Notes under the pieces: model-generated
The model's input: only the letters and a program-made list of their open reading frames with translations
What the model was told of the DNA's origin: nothing
The model's database searches: none
Assembly (NCBI GenBank): GCA_028278205.1
Contig: JANQES010000127.1
Coordinates: 1-64,000, forward strand
DNA from: Rhodothermales bacterium
Lineage (GTDB): Bacteria > Bacteroidota > Rhodothermia > Rhodothermales > Bin80
Direction: 5' to 3'
Length of the DNA stretch: 64,000 nucleotides
Shown: piece after piece, positions 9,294 to 17,972 of the stretch
Layout of the letters: each line of letters begins with the position of its first letter
Numbering within the stretch: position 1 is the stretch's first letter
Made by a program: the position numbers and the translations under genes

Positions 9294-10244
9294 ATGAAAA
9301 AGATACTGACTTGGGCTGTGCTTGCAGTCCTCTTTATGGGCTGCAACACCCAGGTAAACGGGCAGGCGGCGGGCGCCGACGACGAAGCGACGGCGCAACG
9401 CAAAGAGCGCATCGCCGAAAACCTGAAGTATCAGATCCCGCAACTGCGCGAGTTGTACCTCGTCATGGGCGACCTCATCCCCAGCGACATCGACGGGCTC
9501 GACGCCGGCAGCTTTACCGTCAATGGCCGCCAGACCTACAAATTCCTCGTCACCCACGACGACGAGAAGCTCTACCTGCTGGCCGCCGACCCCATCGACG
9601 TGAGCATGACGGCAGACGACATCGCGGCGGCGATGGAAGAGGAAAAACAGGCTGCTGCCGAGGAGGCCAGGAAACGGCATGAAGAACTCAACGCCTTCGC
9701 AGCGGGCATGCCCGTACGCGGCAACCCGGATGCGCCGGTGACCATCGTCGAGTTTTCCGATTTTCAGTGCCCCTATTGCGCGCGCGGCTTCACCACGGTC
9801 GAGGAAATCCTGAAAAAATATCCGGACGACGTGAAGTTCGTTTACCTGCATTTCCCGCTGGGCAACCATCCGTGGGCCAAACCGGCGGCCATCGCTTCGG
9901 TCTGCGCCGCCCAGCAAGACGACGAGGCTTTCTGGACGCTGCACGACAACTATTTCCGCAATCAGCGCGCGCTCAACCCGGCCAACGTCCTCGCCAAGAG
10001 CCGCGAATACCTCGCCGGCAGCAACATCGATTTCGACACGTGGTCCACCTGCGCCGGCAACACGGAGTCTGAGGCGTATCAGGGGGCGGCTATGGCCGTC
10101 GAGAGCGCGATGGCTACCGGCAGCAAGTACGGCGTCACGGGCACGCCCGGCTTCTTCGTCAACGGCCACTTTCTCAACGGCGCCCAGCCGCTGGAGACGT
10201 TCGAAGAGTTGATCAATGAGATTATGGAGGAGGGCACGCAGTAA
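9294..10244 (+). CDS. DsbA-like thioredoxin-fold lipoprotein
   Basis: 316 residues from the ATG at 9294, chosen because MKKILTWAVLAVLFMGC is a lipoprotein signal with Cys17; an upstream GTG at 9240 would place ~18 charged residues in front of it. Residues ~140-310 are a DsbA-type thioredoxin domain with the redox pair Cys159-Pro-Tyr-Cys162 (FSDFQCPYC), an alpha-helical insert, and the cis-Pro region TGTPGFFVNG. It probably catalyses thiol-disulfide exchange in the periplasm while anchored to a membrane. The N-terminal ~120 residues are a separate alpha/beta segment of unknown role. No DsbB-like partner is nearby. Confidence 0.9.
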   Translation: MKKILTWAVLAVLFMGCNTQVNGQAAGADDEATAQRKERIAENLKYQIPQLRELYLVMGDLIPSDIDGLDAGSFTVNGRQTYKFLVTHDDEKLYLLAADPIDVSMTADDIAAAMEEEKQAAAEEARKRHEELNAFAAGMPVRGNPDAPVTIVEFSDFQCPYCARGFTTVEEILKKYPDDVKFVYLHFPLGNHPWAKPAAIASVCAAQQDDEAFWTLHDNYFRNQRALNPANVLAKSREYLAGSNIDFDTWSTCAGNTESEAYQGAAMAVESAMATGSKYGVTGTPGFFVNGHFLNGAQPLETFEELINEIMEEGTQ

Positions 10245-10264
10245 TACAAAATCTGTATCTTTTA

Positions 10265-10424
10265 AGTCCCGTAGGGACGACCTGTTTGTAGCAACCACCG
10301 CCTTTTTTACCCGATAAGCCCCGTAGGGGCGACCTGTTTTTCCTTTTAACAGGCCGCTCCTACGGAGCTTGTTGTTTTATTTAGCTTTGTGCTACAAATA
10401 GGCCGCCCCTACGGGGCTTCTTTG
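10265..10424. repeat. CCCGTAGGGGCGACC palindromic element, locus 1
   Basis: Two forward units (from 10265 and 10316, each with CCCGTAGGG..CGACCTGTTT) are followed by two reverse units (10348-10370 and 10391-10424). Read on the minus strand the second half matches 17506-17610 nearly word for word, including GTAGCACAAAGCT. The element fills the gap between two convergent genes. Confidence 0.9.
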
Positions 10425-10451
10425 ATGATCCGGTATGTAGACGCGCCCCGG

Positions 10452-11528
10452 CTACACCGCCCAGGCCATCGGCGTCGGCGGTGTGAACGTGGAATGCAGA
10501 TCGACGGGGTTGCCGTGATCCATCGAGTGGGTGGCGGCTTCGAGGATCTCGACGACGTGCGCAGCCTGCGCGCCCGTCGCCCGGTGCGGGCGGTCCTGCA
10601 CGAGCGCCTCGGCCATATCCCGGATGCCGCGTCCCCATTCCGTGCCCTCGTAGGGCGTCTTGAGCAGCGGCAGCGCGCCGTCGTACTCCTCGCCAAACTC
10701 GGTAAATTCCACCGTCGCATCGAAATCTGCCCAACTCGACAGGTACAGCGAGCCGAGGTCGCCGTGGAATTCGACGCCGGTTTGCTTGCTGTGGTAGTTG
10801 ACGTAGAAATTCGTCGTCAGCCGGACGATCATGCCGTTGGGCCACTCCACCGTCGTCAGGATAAAATCGGGCGTTTTGATGTGAAAAGGGCGGTTTTCTG
10901 TGGTGACGCGATCCGGGTAGAGCACCGTGCCGTAGGACTGCACGCGCCGGGCCGGGCCGAAGATCGTCGTCAGCAGCGTTAGCGGATAGACGCCCACGTC
11001 GTAGAGCGGGCCGACGTCGTAAAACGGCTCCGGGTTGGGATGCCACGACTCGATGCGCCCCCAGTTGACTTCGGCGTAGGCGGCGCGCACCGTGCCGAGG
11101 CGGCCTTCGCGGATCTGCCGCCAGGCCGTCTGCTGCGCCTCGCCCATGAAAGTGAACGGCGAGCAGCCCAGCCGCAGCCCGCGCGCTGTGGCCAGATCGG
11201 CCAGCCGCTGCGCCTCGTCGTAGGTCAGCGCCAGCGGCTTTTCGCTGAAGACGTGCTTGCCGGCTTCGAGACACTGCCTCGTCACGGCATAATGCGCGTG
11301 GTGAATCGTCAGGTTGACGACGATATCGACGGCGGGGTCGGCCAGCAGCGCCTCGGTGGAGGGATAGACCTGCCCGCCGCATTCAGCAGACAGGGTTTCG
11401 GCCCGGCTGAGGTCCAGATCCGTCATGCCGCGCAGATCGATCTCTTCGTACGCCGCCAGATCATGCGCATACTTCTCAGCAATGTTGCCGCACCCGATAA
11501 TGGCGATGCCTACGGTATGGTCCGTCAT
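10452..11528 (-). CDS. Gfo/Idh/MocA-family oxidoreductase (cytosolic)
   Basis: 358 residues with no export signal. The N-terminal Rossmann fold starts with IAIIGCGNIAEKY. The family's Lys motif is SEKPLALTYDEAQ at about residue 95-107. The C-terminal alpha/beta substrate domain includes YDVGPLYDVGVYPLTLL. Enzymes of this family oxidise or reduce sugars, inositols and related alcohols with NAD(P). The substrate is unknown. A LacI-type operator-like palindrome at 11607-11620 lies about 80 bases upstream of the start, which suggests sugar-dependent control. Confidence 0.9.
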   Translation of the reverse strand: MTDHTVGIAIIGCGNIAEKYAHDLAAYEEIDLRGMTDLDLSRAETLSAECGGQVYPSTEALLADPAVDIVVNLTIHHAHYAVTRQCLEAGKHVFSEKPLALTYDEAQRLADLATARGLRLGCSPFTFMGEAQQTAWRQIREGRLGTVRAAYAEVNWGRIESWHPNPEPFYDVGPLYDVGVYPLTLLTTIFGPARRVQSYGTVLYPDRVTTENRPFHIKTPDFILTTVEWPNGMIVRLTTNFYVNYHSKQTGVEFHGDLGSLYLSSWADFDATVEFTEFGEEYDGALPLLKTPYEGTEWGRGIRDMAEALVQDRPHRATGAQAAHVVEILEAATHSMDHGNPVDLHSTFTPPTPMAWAV

Positions 11529-11606
11529 TTTCGTTCATTTTGTGGATTTTAGGAATGATTTGAGTTTAAGACGAAAGAGGCAGAACGTAAAACGAAAGCG
11601 CGCTTT

Positions 11607-11620
11607 TGGAATCGATTCCA
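11607..11620. promoter_or_regulatory. LacI-family-type operator palindrome
   Basis: TGGAATCGATTCCA is a perfect 14-bp palindrome with a central CG and fits the general LacI/GalR operator form TGnAAnCGnTTnCA. It lies upstream of the oxidoreductase gene that starts at 11528 on the minus strand. The match is direct; regulator identity and function are inferred. Confidence 0.5.
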
Positions 11621-11777
11621 GGACGTTCGGAATGCTCAATCTTCGACAGGAGGTGTCTTCGGGCTACGCGCCGGGCTGGAAAAAGGTCATCATGAAAACT
11701 GAAAGTCTGGGGAGGAGTACCATATGGCTTGATCCAAATCCCCCTCTCATCCTTTCCCCCTTTCTCCCACTCTCATA

Positions 11778-12602
11778 TCAAATCCCCGCGCCGCCGGTGA
11801 CTTCGAGGGTGTGGCCGGTGATGTAGGCGGCGAAGGGCGAGGCCATCAAAAGGATGCCGCCGGCGGCTTCTTCGGGCGTGGCGGGGCGGCCCAGCGGGAT
11901 CATCGGGAAGGCCATCTGCCGCATCGCGCCGGGGATGCCCAGCGACACTTCATGGCCGCCGACGGTCATCGTGTCGCCGTCTTCTTTGGGTTGCGTCAGG
12001 CGTGTGTCGATGAAGCCGAAGGCGACGGCGTTGCAGCGGATGCCGAAGCGGCCCCACTCGCGCGCCACCGTCTTCGTCAGCCCCACGATGCCCATCTTGG
12101 CCGTGGCGTAGTTGACCTGCCCCGCCTTGCCGTGCAGCCCGGACGTGGACGAGACGTTGATGATGCAGCGCGGTTCTTTGAACCCGCCGCCCGCCGCCAA
12201 CTCGGCCTTGGCGGGCTCGCGCATGTAAGGCACGACGGCGCGGATCATGCGGAACGGCGCCGTGGCGTGGACGTCGAGGATGCGCTGCCACTGCTCGTCG
12301 CTCATCTTGTGGAGCATCCCATCCCACGTAAACCCGGCGTTGTTGACGAGCACGTTGATGGTCCCGTAGGCGTCTACGGCGGCCTGCATGAGGTGGTCGG
12401 GGAAGGCCGGATCCGTCACGTCGCCGGGAGCGGCGAGGGCGGTGCCGCCGGCAGCTTCGATCTCGGCCACGACGGCTTCGCACGGCCCGGCGTCGAGATC
12501 GTTGACGACGACGCGGGCGCCGTGCTGGGCAAACAGCCGGGCTGCCGCAGCGCCGATCCCGCGCCCGGCTCCGGTGATGATGACGGTCTGGTTTTCGAAC
12601 AT
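11778..12602 (-). CDS. short-chain dehydrogenase/reductase (3-oxoacyl reductase-like)
   Basis: 274 residues of a classical SDR. It has the cofactor motif TGAGRGIG at 10-17, NNAG near 88, a catalytic Ser in INVSSTSG, and Tyr/Lys in NYATAK. The C-terminus GHTLEVTGGAGI is typical of FabG-type proteins. It most likely interconverts a 3-oxoacyl and a 3-hydroxyacyl thioester with NAD(P)H. The MaoC-like hydratase gene about 90 bases upstream on the same strand (12693-13172) catalyses a neighbouring step, so the pair suggests fatty-acyl or branched acyl-CoA metabolism. The ~30-residue insert before the catalytic Tyr makes it longer than typical FabG. Confidence 0.9.
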   Translation of the reverse strand: MFENQTVIITGAGRGIGAAAARLFAQHGARVVVNDLDAGPCEAVVAEIEAAGGTALAAPGDVTDPAFPDHLMQAAVDAYGTINVLVNNAGFTWDGMLHKMSDEQWQRILDVHATAPFRMIRAVVPYMREPAKAELAAGGGFKEPRCIINVSSTSGLHGKAGQVNYATAKMGIVGLTKTVAREWGRFGIRCNAVAFGFIDTRLTQPKEDGDTMTVGGHEVSLGIPGAMRQMAFPMIPLGRPATPEEAAGGILLMASPFAAYITGHTLEVTGGAGI

Positions 12603-12630
12603 CGTTTTTCTGATTCTAAGGATGGATTGA

Positions 12631-12687
12631 ACCGCTGAGGACGCAGAGGGCGCGGAGAAAATCTGCGCTCTCCGCGCTCTCTGCGGT
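12631..12687. repeat. imperfect palindrome ACCGCTGAGGACGCAGAG...CTCTCTGCGGT
   Basis: The left arm ACCGCTGAGGACGCAGAG and the right arm CTCCGCGCTCTCTGCGGT pair across a short A-rich loop. It sits in the gap between the MaoC-like and SDR genes, which both run on the minus strand, and could act as an internal processing or attenuation hairpin. Confidence 0.65.
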
Positions 12688-12692
12688 AAATC

Positions 12693-13172
12693 CTAACCGC
12701 CGATCAACAACGACAACGTCTCGGCAATCAACGCCGGCTTCTCTTCGCCCTCAATCTCGACGGTATTCGACGATTTGAGCAACGTTCGTCCTCGTCCCTT
12801 GTCTGTAACAGAAAGCAGCGTGACACGGACGCGGACGCGGGCGCCGGCTTTGACAGGGTTGAGAAAACGCACGCGGTCGAGGCCGTAGTTGAGCGCGTGG
12901 GCTACGCCGTCGGGGACGAGGCCGAGGTCCATCCGCAGCTTCGGCAACAGCGACAGCGTCAGAAAGCCGTGGGCGATGGGGGTGCCGTAGGGGCTTTCGC
13001 GCCGCGCGCGGTCGGCGTCTACGTGGATCCACTGGTGGTCTTCCGTACAATCGGCAAACTGATCGATGCGCGGCTGCTCGATAGCGATCCAATCCGAGAC
13101 GCCGAGTTCGCGCCCGACGAACTGGTCGAGGGTGGCGAGGGTGTAGTCGGGGGGAGGCATGGGGTAGGGCAT
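12693..13172 (-). CDS. MaoC-like (R)-specific enoyl-CoA hydratase
   Basis: 159 residues from the ATG at 13172; an in-frame ATG at 13160 (MPPPDYTLATLDQF) is equally possible, and anything further upstream would translate a repeat array. A single hot-dog domain carries the hydratase motif YGTPIAHGFLTLSLLP, whose His with the preceding Asp (near DHQWIHVD) forms the active site. The family hydrates trans-2-enoyl-CoA to 3-hydroxyacyl-CoA. It lies just upstream of the SDR at 11778-12602, so the two probably work consecutively. Confidence 0.88.
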   Translation of the reverse strand: MPYPMPPPDYTLATLDQFVGRELGVSDWIAIEQPRIDQFADCTEDHQWIHVDADRARRESPYGTPIAHGFLTLSLLPKLRMDLGLVPDGVAHALNYGLDRVRFLNPVKAGARVRVRVTLLSVTDKGRGRTLLKSSNTVEIEGEEKPALIAETLSLLIGG

Positions 13173-13179
13173 TGAAGGT

Positions 13180-13278
13180 GGATACTGGATGCTGGATATG
13201 GGATGCGAGATGCGGGATAGCAAAAGGTGAAGTTATCCCACATCCCGAATCCCGTATCTCAAATCCCGTATCCCGAAA
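13180..13278. repeat. heptamer palindrome, ATCCCGA/TGCGGGA words
   Basis: GGATGCT/GGATACT-type words on the left (13180-13216) are mirrored by ATCCCGA, ATCCCGT and ATCTCAA words with 7-base period on the right (13236-13278). It lies directly upstream of the MaoC-like gene. Confidence 0.8.
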
Positions 13279-13355
13279 GTACAGCATTGTCGCCATTTTC
13301 TCAGCGGCGGAGCGTTATATTTCTATCAGGTCGGGCACTCAGTAGGGGTATCCTT

Positions 13356-13441
13356 ATGAATTTTGACAGGGAATCCCGTTGCGAGTCTTCGGTCTTCAGG
13401 ATACCGATGCCGTAGTACCGAATTTGAGCGTCAAAATTCAT
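13356..13441. repeat. 86-bp element with inverted ends, copy 1
   Basis: The element begins ATGAATTTTGAC and ends with the reverse complement GTCAAAATTCAT. It is exactly 86 bases long, as is the copy at 50277-50362, and both follow CCTT. It ends 6 bases before the start of the lipoprotein gene at 13448. The interior contains CTGAAGACC and CAACGGG words on the minus strand. Confidence 0.9.
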
Positions 13442-13447
13442 TGAGCA

Positions 13448-14635
13448 ATGGATCGTCTGGTTTTCAACAAAGGAGGGTGGTTGGCGGCGTGGTTGGTGGT
13501 GGCGCTGGCCGGGCTGATGCCGGCGTGCCATGCCCCGGCGGCCCGGCAGCAACCCGCCGGCGGCGACGCGGCGCAGGTGGCCGTGGCGCAACCCGTGCCT
13601 GCCGACTCGGCCTTTGCGCGCCTCGTCGAACGCCTCTCGGAAGACGGCGGCTACTTCGACACCGACAACCTGATCTCGAACGAGACGTCGTACCTCCACG
13701 TGCTCGGCGCCTTGCGCGAGCGCGGCGTCAGCGGCGGCGCGTTCATCGGCGTCGGGCCGGATCAGAGCTTTGCCTACATTGCCCAGATCCGCCCCAACGT
13801 CGCTTTTATGATCGACATTCGGCGGGACAATCTGCTTCAGCATCTCTTTTTTAAAACGCTCTTTACCAACTCGCGCAACCGCCTCGACTACCTGTGCCTG
13901 CTCTTCGGCAAGCAGGCGCCCGAAGAGCTTGAAGCCTGGAACGAGGCCGGCATCGAGGCACTGGTTCATTTTATCGATGAGGCGCCCATCGACGCGGGGC
14001 AGCAGGAGGCGGCGCGCGTGCTGGTGCAGGAGCAGGTGGGGCACATGGGGCTGGCGCTTTCGGAGAAGGATCTGGCGACCATCGGGCGTATCCACGACAG
14101 CTTCATCGCCGAAGGGCTCGACCTGAAGTTTACCAGCCACGGCAGGGCGCCGCGTTTCTACTATCCCAACTACCGCGACCTCTTGCTCGAAAAAGACCTG
14201 ACGGGGCGGCAGGGCGCGTTCCTGGCTCGCGAAGACGATTTCCAGTTCATCAAAACGATGCAGGAAGAGGACCGGCTGGTGCCCGTCGTCGGCGATCTGA
14301 GCGGGCCGCATGCGCTGGCAGCCATCGGCCAGTATCTCGAAGAGCAGGGCGAACACGTCTCGGCTTTCTACACCTCGAACGTAGAATTTTACCTGATGCG
14401 CCGGGGCCGCTTCGACCGCTTCGCGGAGAACGTCGAGGCGTTGCCGCATACCGAGAAGAGCGTCATCATCCGCAGCTATTTCAACCGATTCACGTCCAAC
14501 CATCCGCAGACCGTCTCCGGCTACGCCAGCACGCAACTGCTCCAGACTATCGAAAGCCTCGTCGAAGAACACAAAAACGGCGGCTACGAATCCTACTGGG
14601 ATCTGATCACGAAGCACAGCCTGGAGTTGCGGTGA
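13448..14635 (+). CDS. conserved lipoprotein of unknown function, methyltransferase-like fold suspected
   Basis: 395 residues. The N-terminus (WLAAWLVVALAGLMPAC) is a lipoprotein signal with Cys at about residue 27. Residues ~55-130 (YLHVLGALRERGVSGGAFIGVGPDQSF..IDIRRDN) have a glycine-rich turn followed by an acidic strand, reminiscent of a class I methyltransferase nucleotide site, and the rest is alpha/beta (FYTSNVEFYLMRRGRFDRF). I recognise it only as a conserved family seen in Bacteroidota and spirochaetes and assign no reaction. It stands alone between repeats. Confidence 0.6.
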   Translation: MDRLVFNKGGWLAAWLVVALAGLMPACHAPAARQQPAGGDAAQVAVAQPVPADSAFARLVERLSEDGGYFDTDNLISNETSYLHVLGALRERGVSGGAFIGVGPDQSFAYIAQIRPNVAFMIDIRRDNLLQHLFFKTLFTNSRNRLDYLCLLFGKQAPEELEAWNEAGIEALVHFIDEAPIDAGQQEAARVLVQEQVGHMGLALSEKDLATIGRIHDSFIAEGLDLKFTSHGRAPRFYYPNYRDLLLEKDLTGRQGAFLAREDDFQFIKTMQEEDRLVPVVGDLSGPHALAAIGQYLEEQGEHVSAFYTSNVEFYLMRRGRFDRFAENVEALPHTEKSVIIRSYFNRFTSNHPQTVSGYASTQLLQTIESLVEEHKNGGYESYWDLITKHSLELR

Positions 14636-14645
14636 GTTTTATTGC

Positions 14646-14878
14646 GTATTGCGTACAGGTACCATCGCAGTACGCCACCGAAACCCACGACGGTTGAAAT
14701 AGAACGCGGATGACGCGAAATCGAAGATTATCGAAGGAATTGGGCAGATCTACGCGGATTTATTATTAATCCAATCCGCGAAAATCCGCTAGATCCGCGT
14801 CATCCGCGTTCTATTTGAAAAATGTCGTATACCGTGAGGTGCCATTCCAAACGCACTAAGCACTACGCAATACCAACC
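14646..14878. repeat. nested palindrome: GCGTATTGCGTA outer arms, AAATAGAACGCGGATGACGCG inner element
   Basis: Outer arms with TATTGCGTA (14646) and TACGCAATA (14868) enclose an inner inverted element (14697-14816) that starts AAATAGAACGCGGATGACG and ends CGTCATCCGCGTTCTATTT. The inner element recurs at 20519-20612. It occupies most of the 14636-15112 gap; the rest has no gene I can support. Confidence 0.8.
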
Positions 14879-15112
14879 CATTTTCGAAGATTGTCAGAAA
14901 GCTAATCCATCTCGAACACCTCACCCTTAAATCCCAACGTTCTCGGTCGATAAAGGAGCGATGTCCAGGTCCTGGAGAGGGGGAAGAGAGGGAGTAATTT
15001 ATGGGCTGTGTAACAAACCCGTCACGTCCTCGTAGCCTTCCGCCCGTTACCAGGTGCTAATTTTTTCGCAAGGGCACCACACGCTCCCTTTTCGTGCAAC
15101 CATCCTCTCGCA

Positions 15113-17440
15113 ATGCAACGCAAAACAGCTACTGCTTTTCACATACTTTTCTTCGGGCTCTTTGCCTTGCTCCTCACCCCGCTTGCCGCCGCGCAGCCTT
15201 TTGCCAACGGCCCCGTCGATGAGCCCGAAGAAGCCGATGTCTTCGAACCCAACATCCTGCCTTCGCTTATCCTGCCACGCATCACCACCGCCGTCAAGGT
15301 CGATGGCGATCTCGACGAAGCAGCCTGGCGCGGCGCCGCGCGGGCCGTCAACTTCTCCGAGACCTTCCCCGGTGATCAGACCAAACCGGCCATCGACGTG
15401 ACGGCCTATCTGACGTACGACGACGAGCACCTCTACGTCGGCTACGTCATCGAAGACGATCCGTCGGCCATCCGCGCCAACCTCAGCGACCGCGATGCCA
15501 TCTGGCAAGACGATTACGTGGGATTGATTCTCGACCCCAACGGCGACGGCCAGTCGCTCTACTTCATCGCCGCCAACCCGCTCGGCATTCAGGGCGACAC
15601 CCGCATTTCGCCCAACAATGAAGACATGGGATTCAACCTCATCTTTCAGTCGCAGGGCAAGATCACCGAGACGGGGTATCGGGTCGAGATGGCGATTCCG
15701 TTCAAGAGCCTGCGGTTTCCCAACAAAGACGTGCAGACCTGGCGCGGGACGTTCTGGATCACCCATCCGCGCGAGAGTCGCAACACGTATTCCTGGGCCG
15801 CTATCAGCCGCGACAACCCGTGCTGGAGTTGCCAGTTCGGCACGCTCGGTGGCATCAGCGGCGTCAAGTCGGGTAAGAATCTGGAGATCCTCCCGGCGAT
15901 CACCGGCGCGCAGGCCGGCACGTTGATCGACGGCGCCGATCCGAATTCCGGCTTCGACAATGGCCGCATCGACCTCGAACCGTCGCTCAACGTCAAGTAC
16001 GGCATCACCTCCGAGTTGACTGCCGACGTGACGATCAACCCCGACTTCAGCCAGATCGAATCGGACGTGGCGCAGGTGGATGTCAACTCGACGTTTGCGC
16101 TGTTTTTCCCGGAACGCAGGCCGTTTTTCCAGGAAGGCGCCGATCTGTTCAACACCGAGATCCAGACGGTCTACACCCGGTCTATCAACGATCCGATTGT
16201 GGCGAGCAAGCTTACCGGGCGCTTCGGCGCCACCAACGTGGCGTTCATCGGCGCGCGGGATAACACCTCGCCGCTGCTGTTGCCGTTCGAGGAAAGCAGC
16301 CGCCTCCTGAGCGCAGGCAAGAGTGTGTCGAACATCATGCGCGTTCAGCACAACTTCCCCGACAACTCGTACATCGGCGCCCTCGTGACCGACCGCCGCC
16401 TCGACGAGGGCGGCTCCGGCTCGACTTTCGGTGTGGACGGGGCGCTGCGGCTCTGGAAAAAATACCGGCTCGAAGGCCAGTTTGTGGTCAGCCGCACTGC
16501 CGAGCCCGACGATGCCGATCTCTCGGAAGGCCTCGAAGACATCACCTTTGATAACGGCGCGCACACCGCTGCGCTCGACGGCGAGACGTTCTACGGCCAC
16601 GCCCTCTCCGCCGAGTTCGAACGCGACAGCCGCTACTGGAACTTCGAGGTGGGTTATGAGGAAAACAGCCCGACCTTCCGCGCAGACAACGGGTTTGTCC
16701 GCCAGAACAACAACCGCCGCCTTTTTATGTGGCACGGCGTGACGCTCTACCCGGAGAAGACCATCAGCTTCATCGATCGCTTCCGGCCTAACGTGGCAGT
16801 GGGACGCAACTGGAACTTCGACGGGTTGCAGAAAAGCGACTTCATCTCGCCGGGCATCATGCTTATGATGAAGCGGCAGACGAACGTTTCGATGCGCTAC
16901 ACCTTCGAGCGCGAGCGGTTTGCGGACGTCGATTTCGACGGGCTGCGGACGTTCCGGCTGAATGTTTACAGCAACTTCAGCGAGCCGGTGCAACTGGGCT
17001 TAAACCTCGGCCTCGGGCGCGACATCGCGCGTTTTCTGGAGACGCCGGAGTTGGGCAAAAGCTTCGATTTCAGCGCATTCGGCACGTTCCGGCCCACGCA
17101 ACGGCTGGTCATTCAGCCGCGCTTTGTCTATTCCGAGTTGAAAGACCGGCAGACGGGCGAGGAATTTTTCAGCGGCTACATCGCCCGCGCGCGCGTCGGA
17201 TATCAGTTTACGCGTCGGTTCTTCATGCGCACCGTCGTGCAGTACAATGATTTCAGCGAAAGCCTCGAAGTCGATCCGCTAGTCACCTACAAGATCAACG
17301 CGTTCACAGCCTTCCACGTCGGCTCGACGCACGACCTCGACCGGTTCGACCGCCCCGGCCAACTCGACGATCCGTCGCGCTACTTCCGCCAGAGCAGCCG
17401 GCAGTTTTTCTTCAAGTTTCAGTACCTTTTCAGATCCTAG
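15113..17440 (+). CDS. DUF5916 outer-membrane protein with N-terminal CBM9-like domain
   Basis: 775 residues. A signal peptide (1-28, ending LAAAQ) is followed by a carbohydrate-binding family 9-like beta-sandwich (~45-215: VDGDLDEAAWRGA, TYDDEHLYVGYVIEDDP) and a DUF5916 region predicted to be a beta-barrel. The C-terminus is aromatic (QFFFKFQYLFRS), typical of outer-membrane proteins. The motif NPDFSQIESDVAQVDVNSTFALFFPERRPFFQEGADLF is split here only by its position near residues 305-345 and is the family hallmark. The role is unknown; binding or passage of glycan or other ligands at the outer membrane is likely. It precedes a glycosidase-rich region. Confidence 0.9.
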   Translation: MQRKTATAFHILFFGLFALLLTPLAAAQPFANGPVDEPEEADVFEPNILPSLILPRITTAVKVDGDLDEAAWRGAARAVNFSETFPGDQTKPAIDVTAYLTYDDEHLYVGYVIEDDPSAIRANLSDRDAIWQDDYVGLILDPNGDGQSLYFIAANPLGIQGDTRISPNNEDMGFNLIFQSQGKITETGYRVEMAIPFKSLRFPNKDVQTWRGTFWITHPRESRNTYSWAAISRDNPCWSCQFGTLGGISGVKSGKNLEILPAITGAQAGTLIDGADPNSGFDNGRIDLEPSLNVKYGITSELTADVTINPDFSQIESDVAQVDVNSTFALFFPERRPFFQEGADLFNTEIQTVYTRSINDPIVASKLTGRFGATNVAFIGARDNTSPLLLPFEESSRLLSAGKSVSNIMRVQHNFPDNSYIGALVTDRRLDEGGSGSTFGVDGALRLWKKYRLEGQFVVSRTAEPDDADLSEGLEDITFDNGAHTAALDGETFYGHALSAEFERDSRYWNFEVGYEENSPTFRADNGFVRQNNNRRLFMWHGVTLYPEKTISFIDRFRPNVAVGRNWNFDGLQKSDFISPGIMLMMKRQTNVSMRYTFERERFADVDFDGLRTFRLNVYSNFSEPVQLGLNLGLGRDIARFLETPELGKSFDFSAFGTFRPTQRLVIQPRFVYSELKDRQTGEEFFSGYIARARVGYQFTRRFFMRTVVQYNDFSESLEVDPLVTYKINAFTAFHVGSTHDLDRFDRPGQLDDPSRYFRQSSRQFFFKFQYLFRS

Positions 17441-17505
17441 CGGATCTGAAATATGGGGAGGTGGGGAAGACGTTTTGAGATGATTCTGAGCGTTGTGCTT
17501 TGATT

Positions 17506-17660
17506 CAAGAAGCCCCGTAGGGGCGTCCTCTTTGTAGCACAAAGCTTATAAAAACAAAAAGCTCCGTAGGAGCGGCCTGTTCAAAAACAGGTCACCCCTA
17601 CGGGGCTTCTTTGTTTGGGGGAAGGCGTTGGACTACAAACAGGTCGTCCCTACGGGACTT
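17506..17660. repeat. CCCGTAGGGGCGACC palindromic element, locus 2
   Basis: Forward AAGCCCCGTAGGGGCGTCC, then GCTCCGTAGGAGCGGCC, then reverse copies GGTCACCCCTACGGGG and GGTCGTCCCTACGGGAC. It is the inverted match of 10316-10424. Within the 17441-17972 gap I see this element plus unassigned sequence and no convincing gene. Confidence 0.9.
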
Positions 17661-17972
17661 TCCACGGGAGGCTATAATTCGTCCTTGCGGGTTGAAGCGC
17701 GAGCCGTGCGGTATCGTGCAGACGAGGCTGATGAGGAGGGGGCGGGTAGACATGGAGCGATGGGAGCGGTTACTGAAGCCCCGCAGGGATCGGCCACTCT
17801 GCTCTCGGTCTTTCGTTCGTAATCGACGCAATCCACCATTGCTATAAGCTAACATTCTTCCTCTAAAAATCAACGCCGTCGCGCCCGGCTGCCGGGACGC
17901 CGGAGGCAACAATAAACGAGTCTTCATACATTAAATCCTCCGGACAAAAGTAATTCGCTGACGAGGTGATTC

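Noticed and set aside
13301..14617. 438-codon antisense frame across the lipoprotein at 13448
   Set aside because: No recognisable motif, and its end runs through an 86-bp repeat; shadow of the plus-strand gene.
15047..16993. 648-codon open frame antisense to the DUF5916 gene
   Set aside because: Arg/Val/Asp-rich composition without domain or signal; it is the reverse-strand shadow of a GC-rich gene with clear homology.
17598..17927. Minus-strand open frame over the CCCGTAGGGG element
   Set aside because: Its second half translates the palindromic repeat and the first half has no features; no signal or domain.
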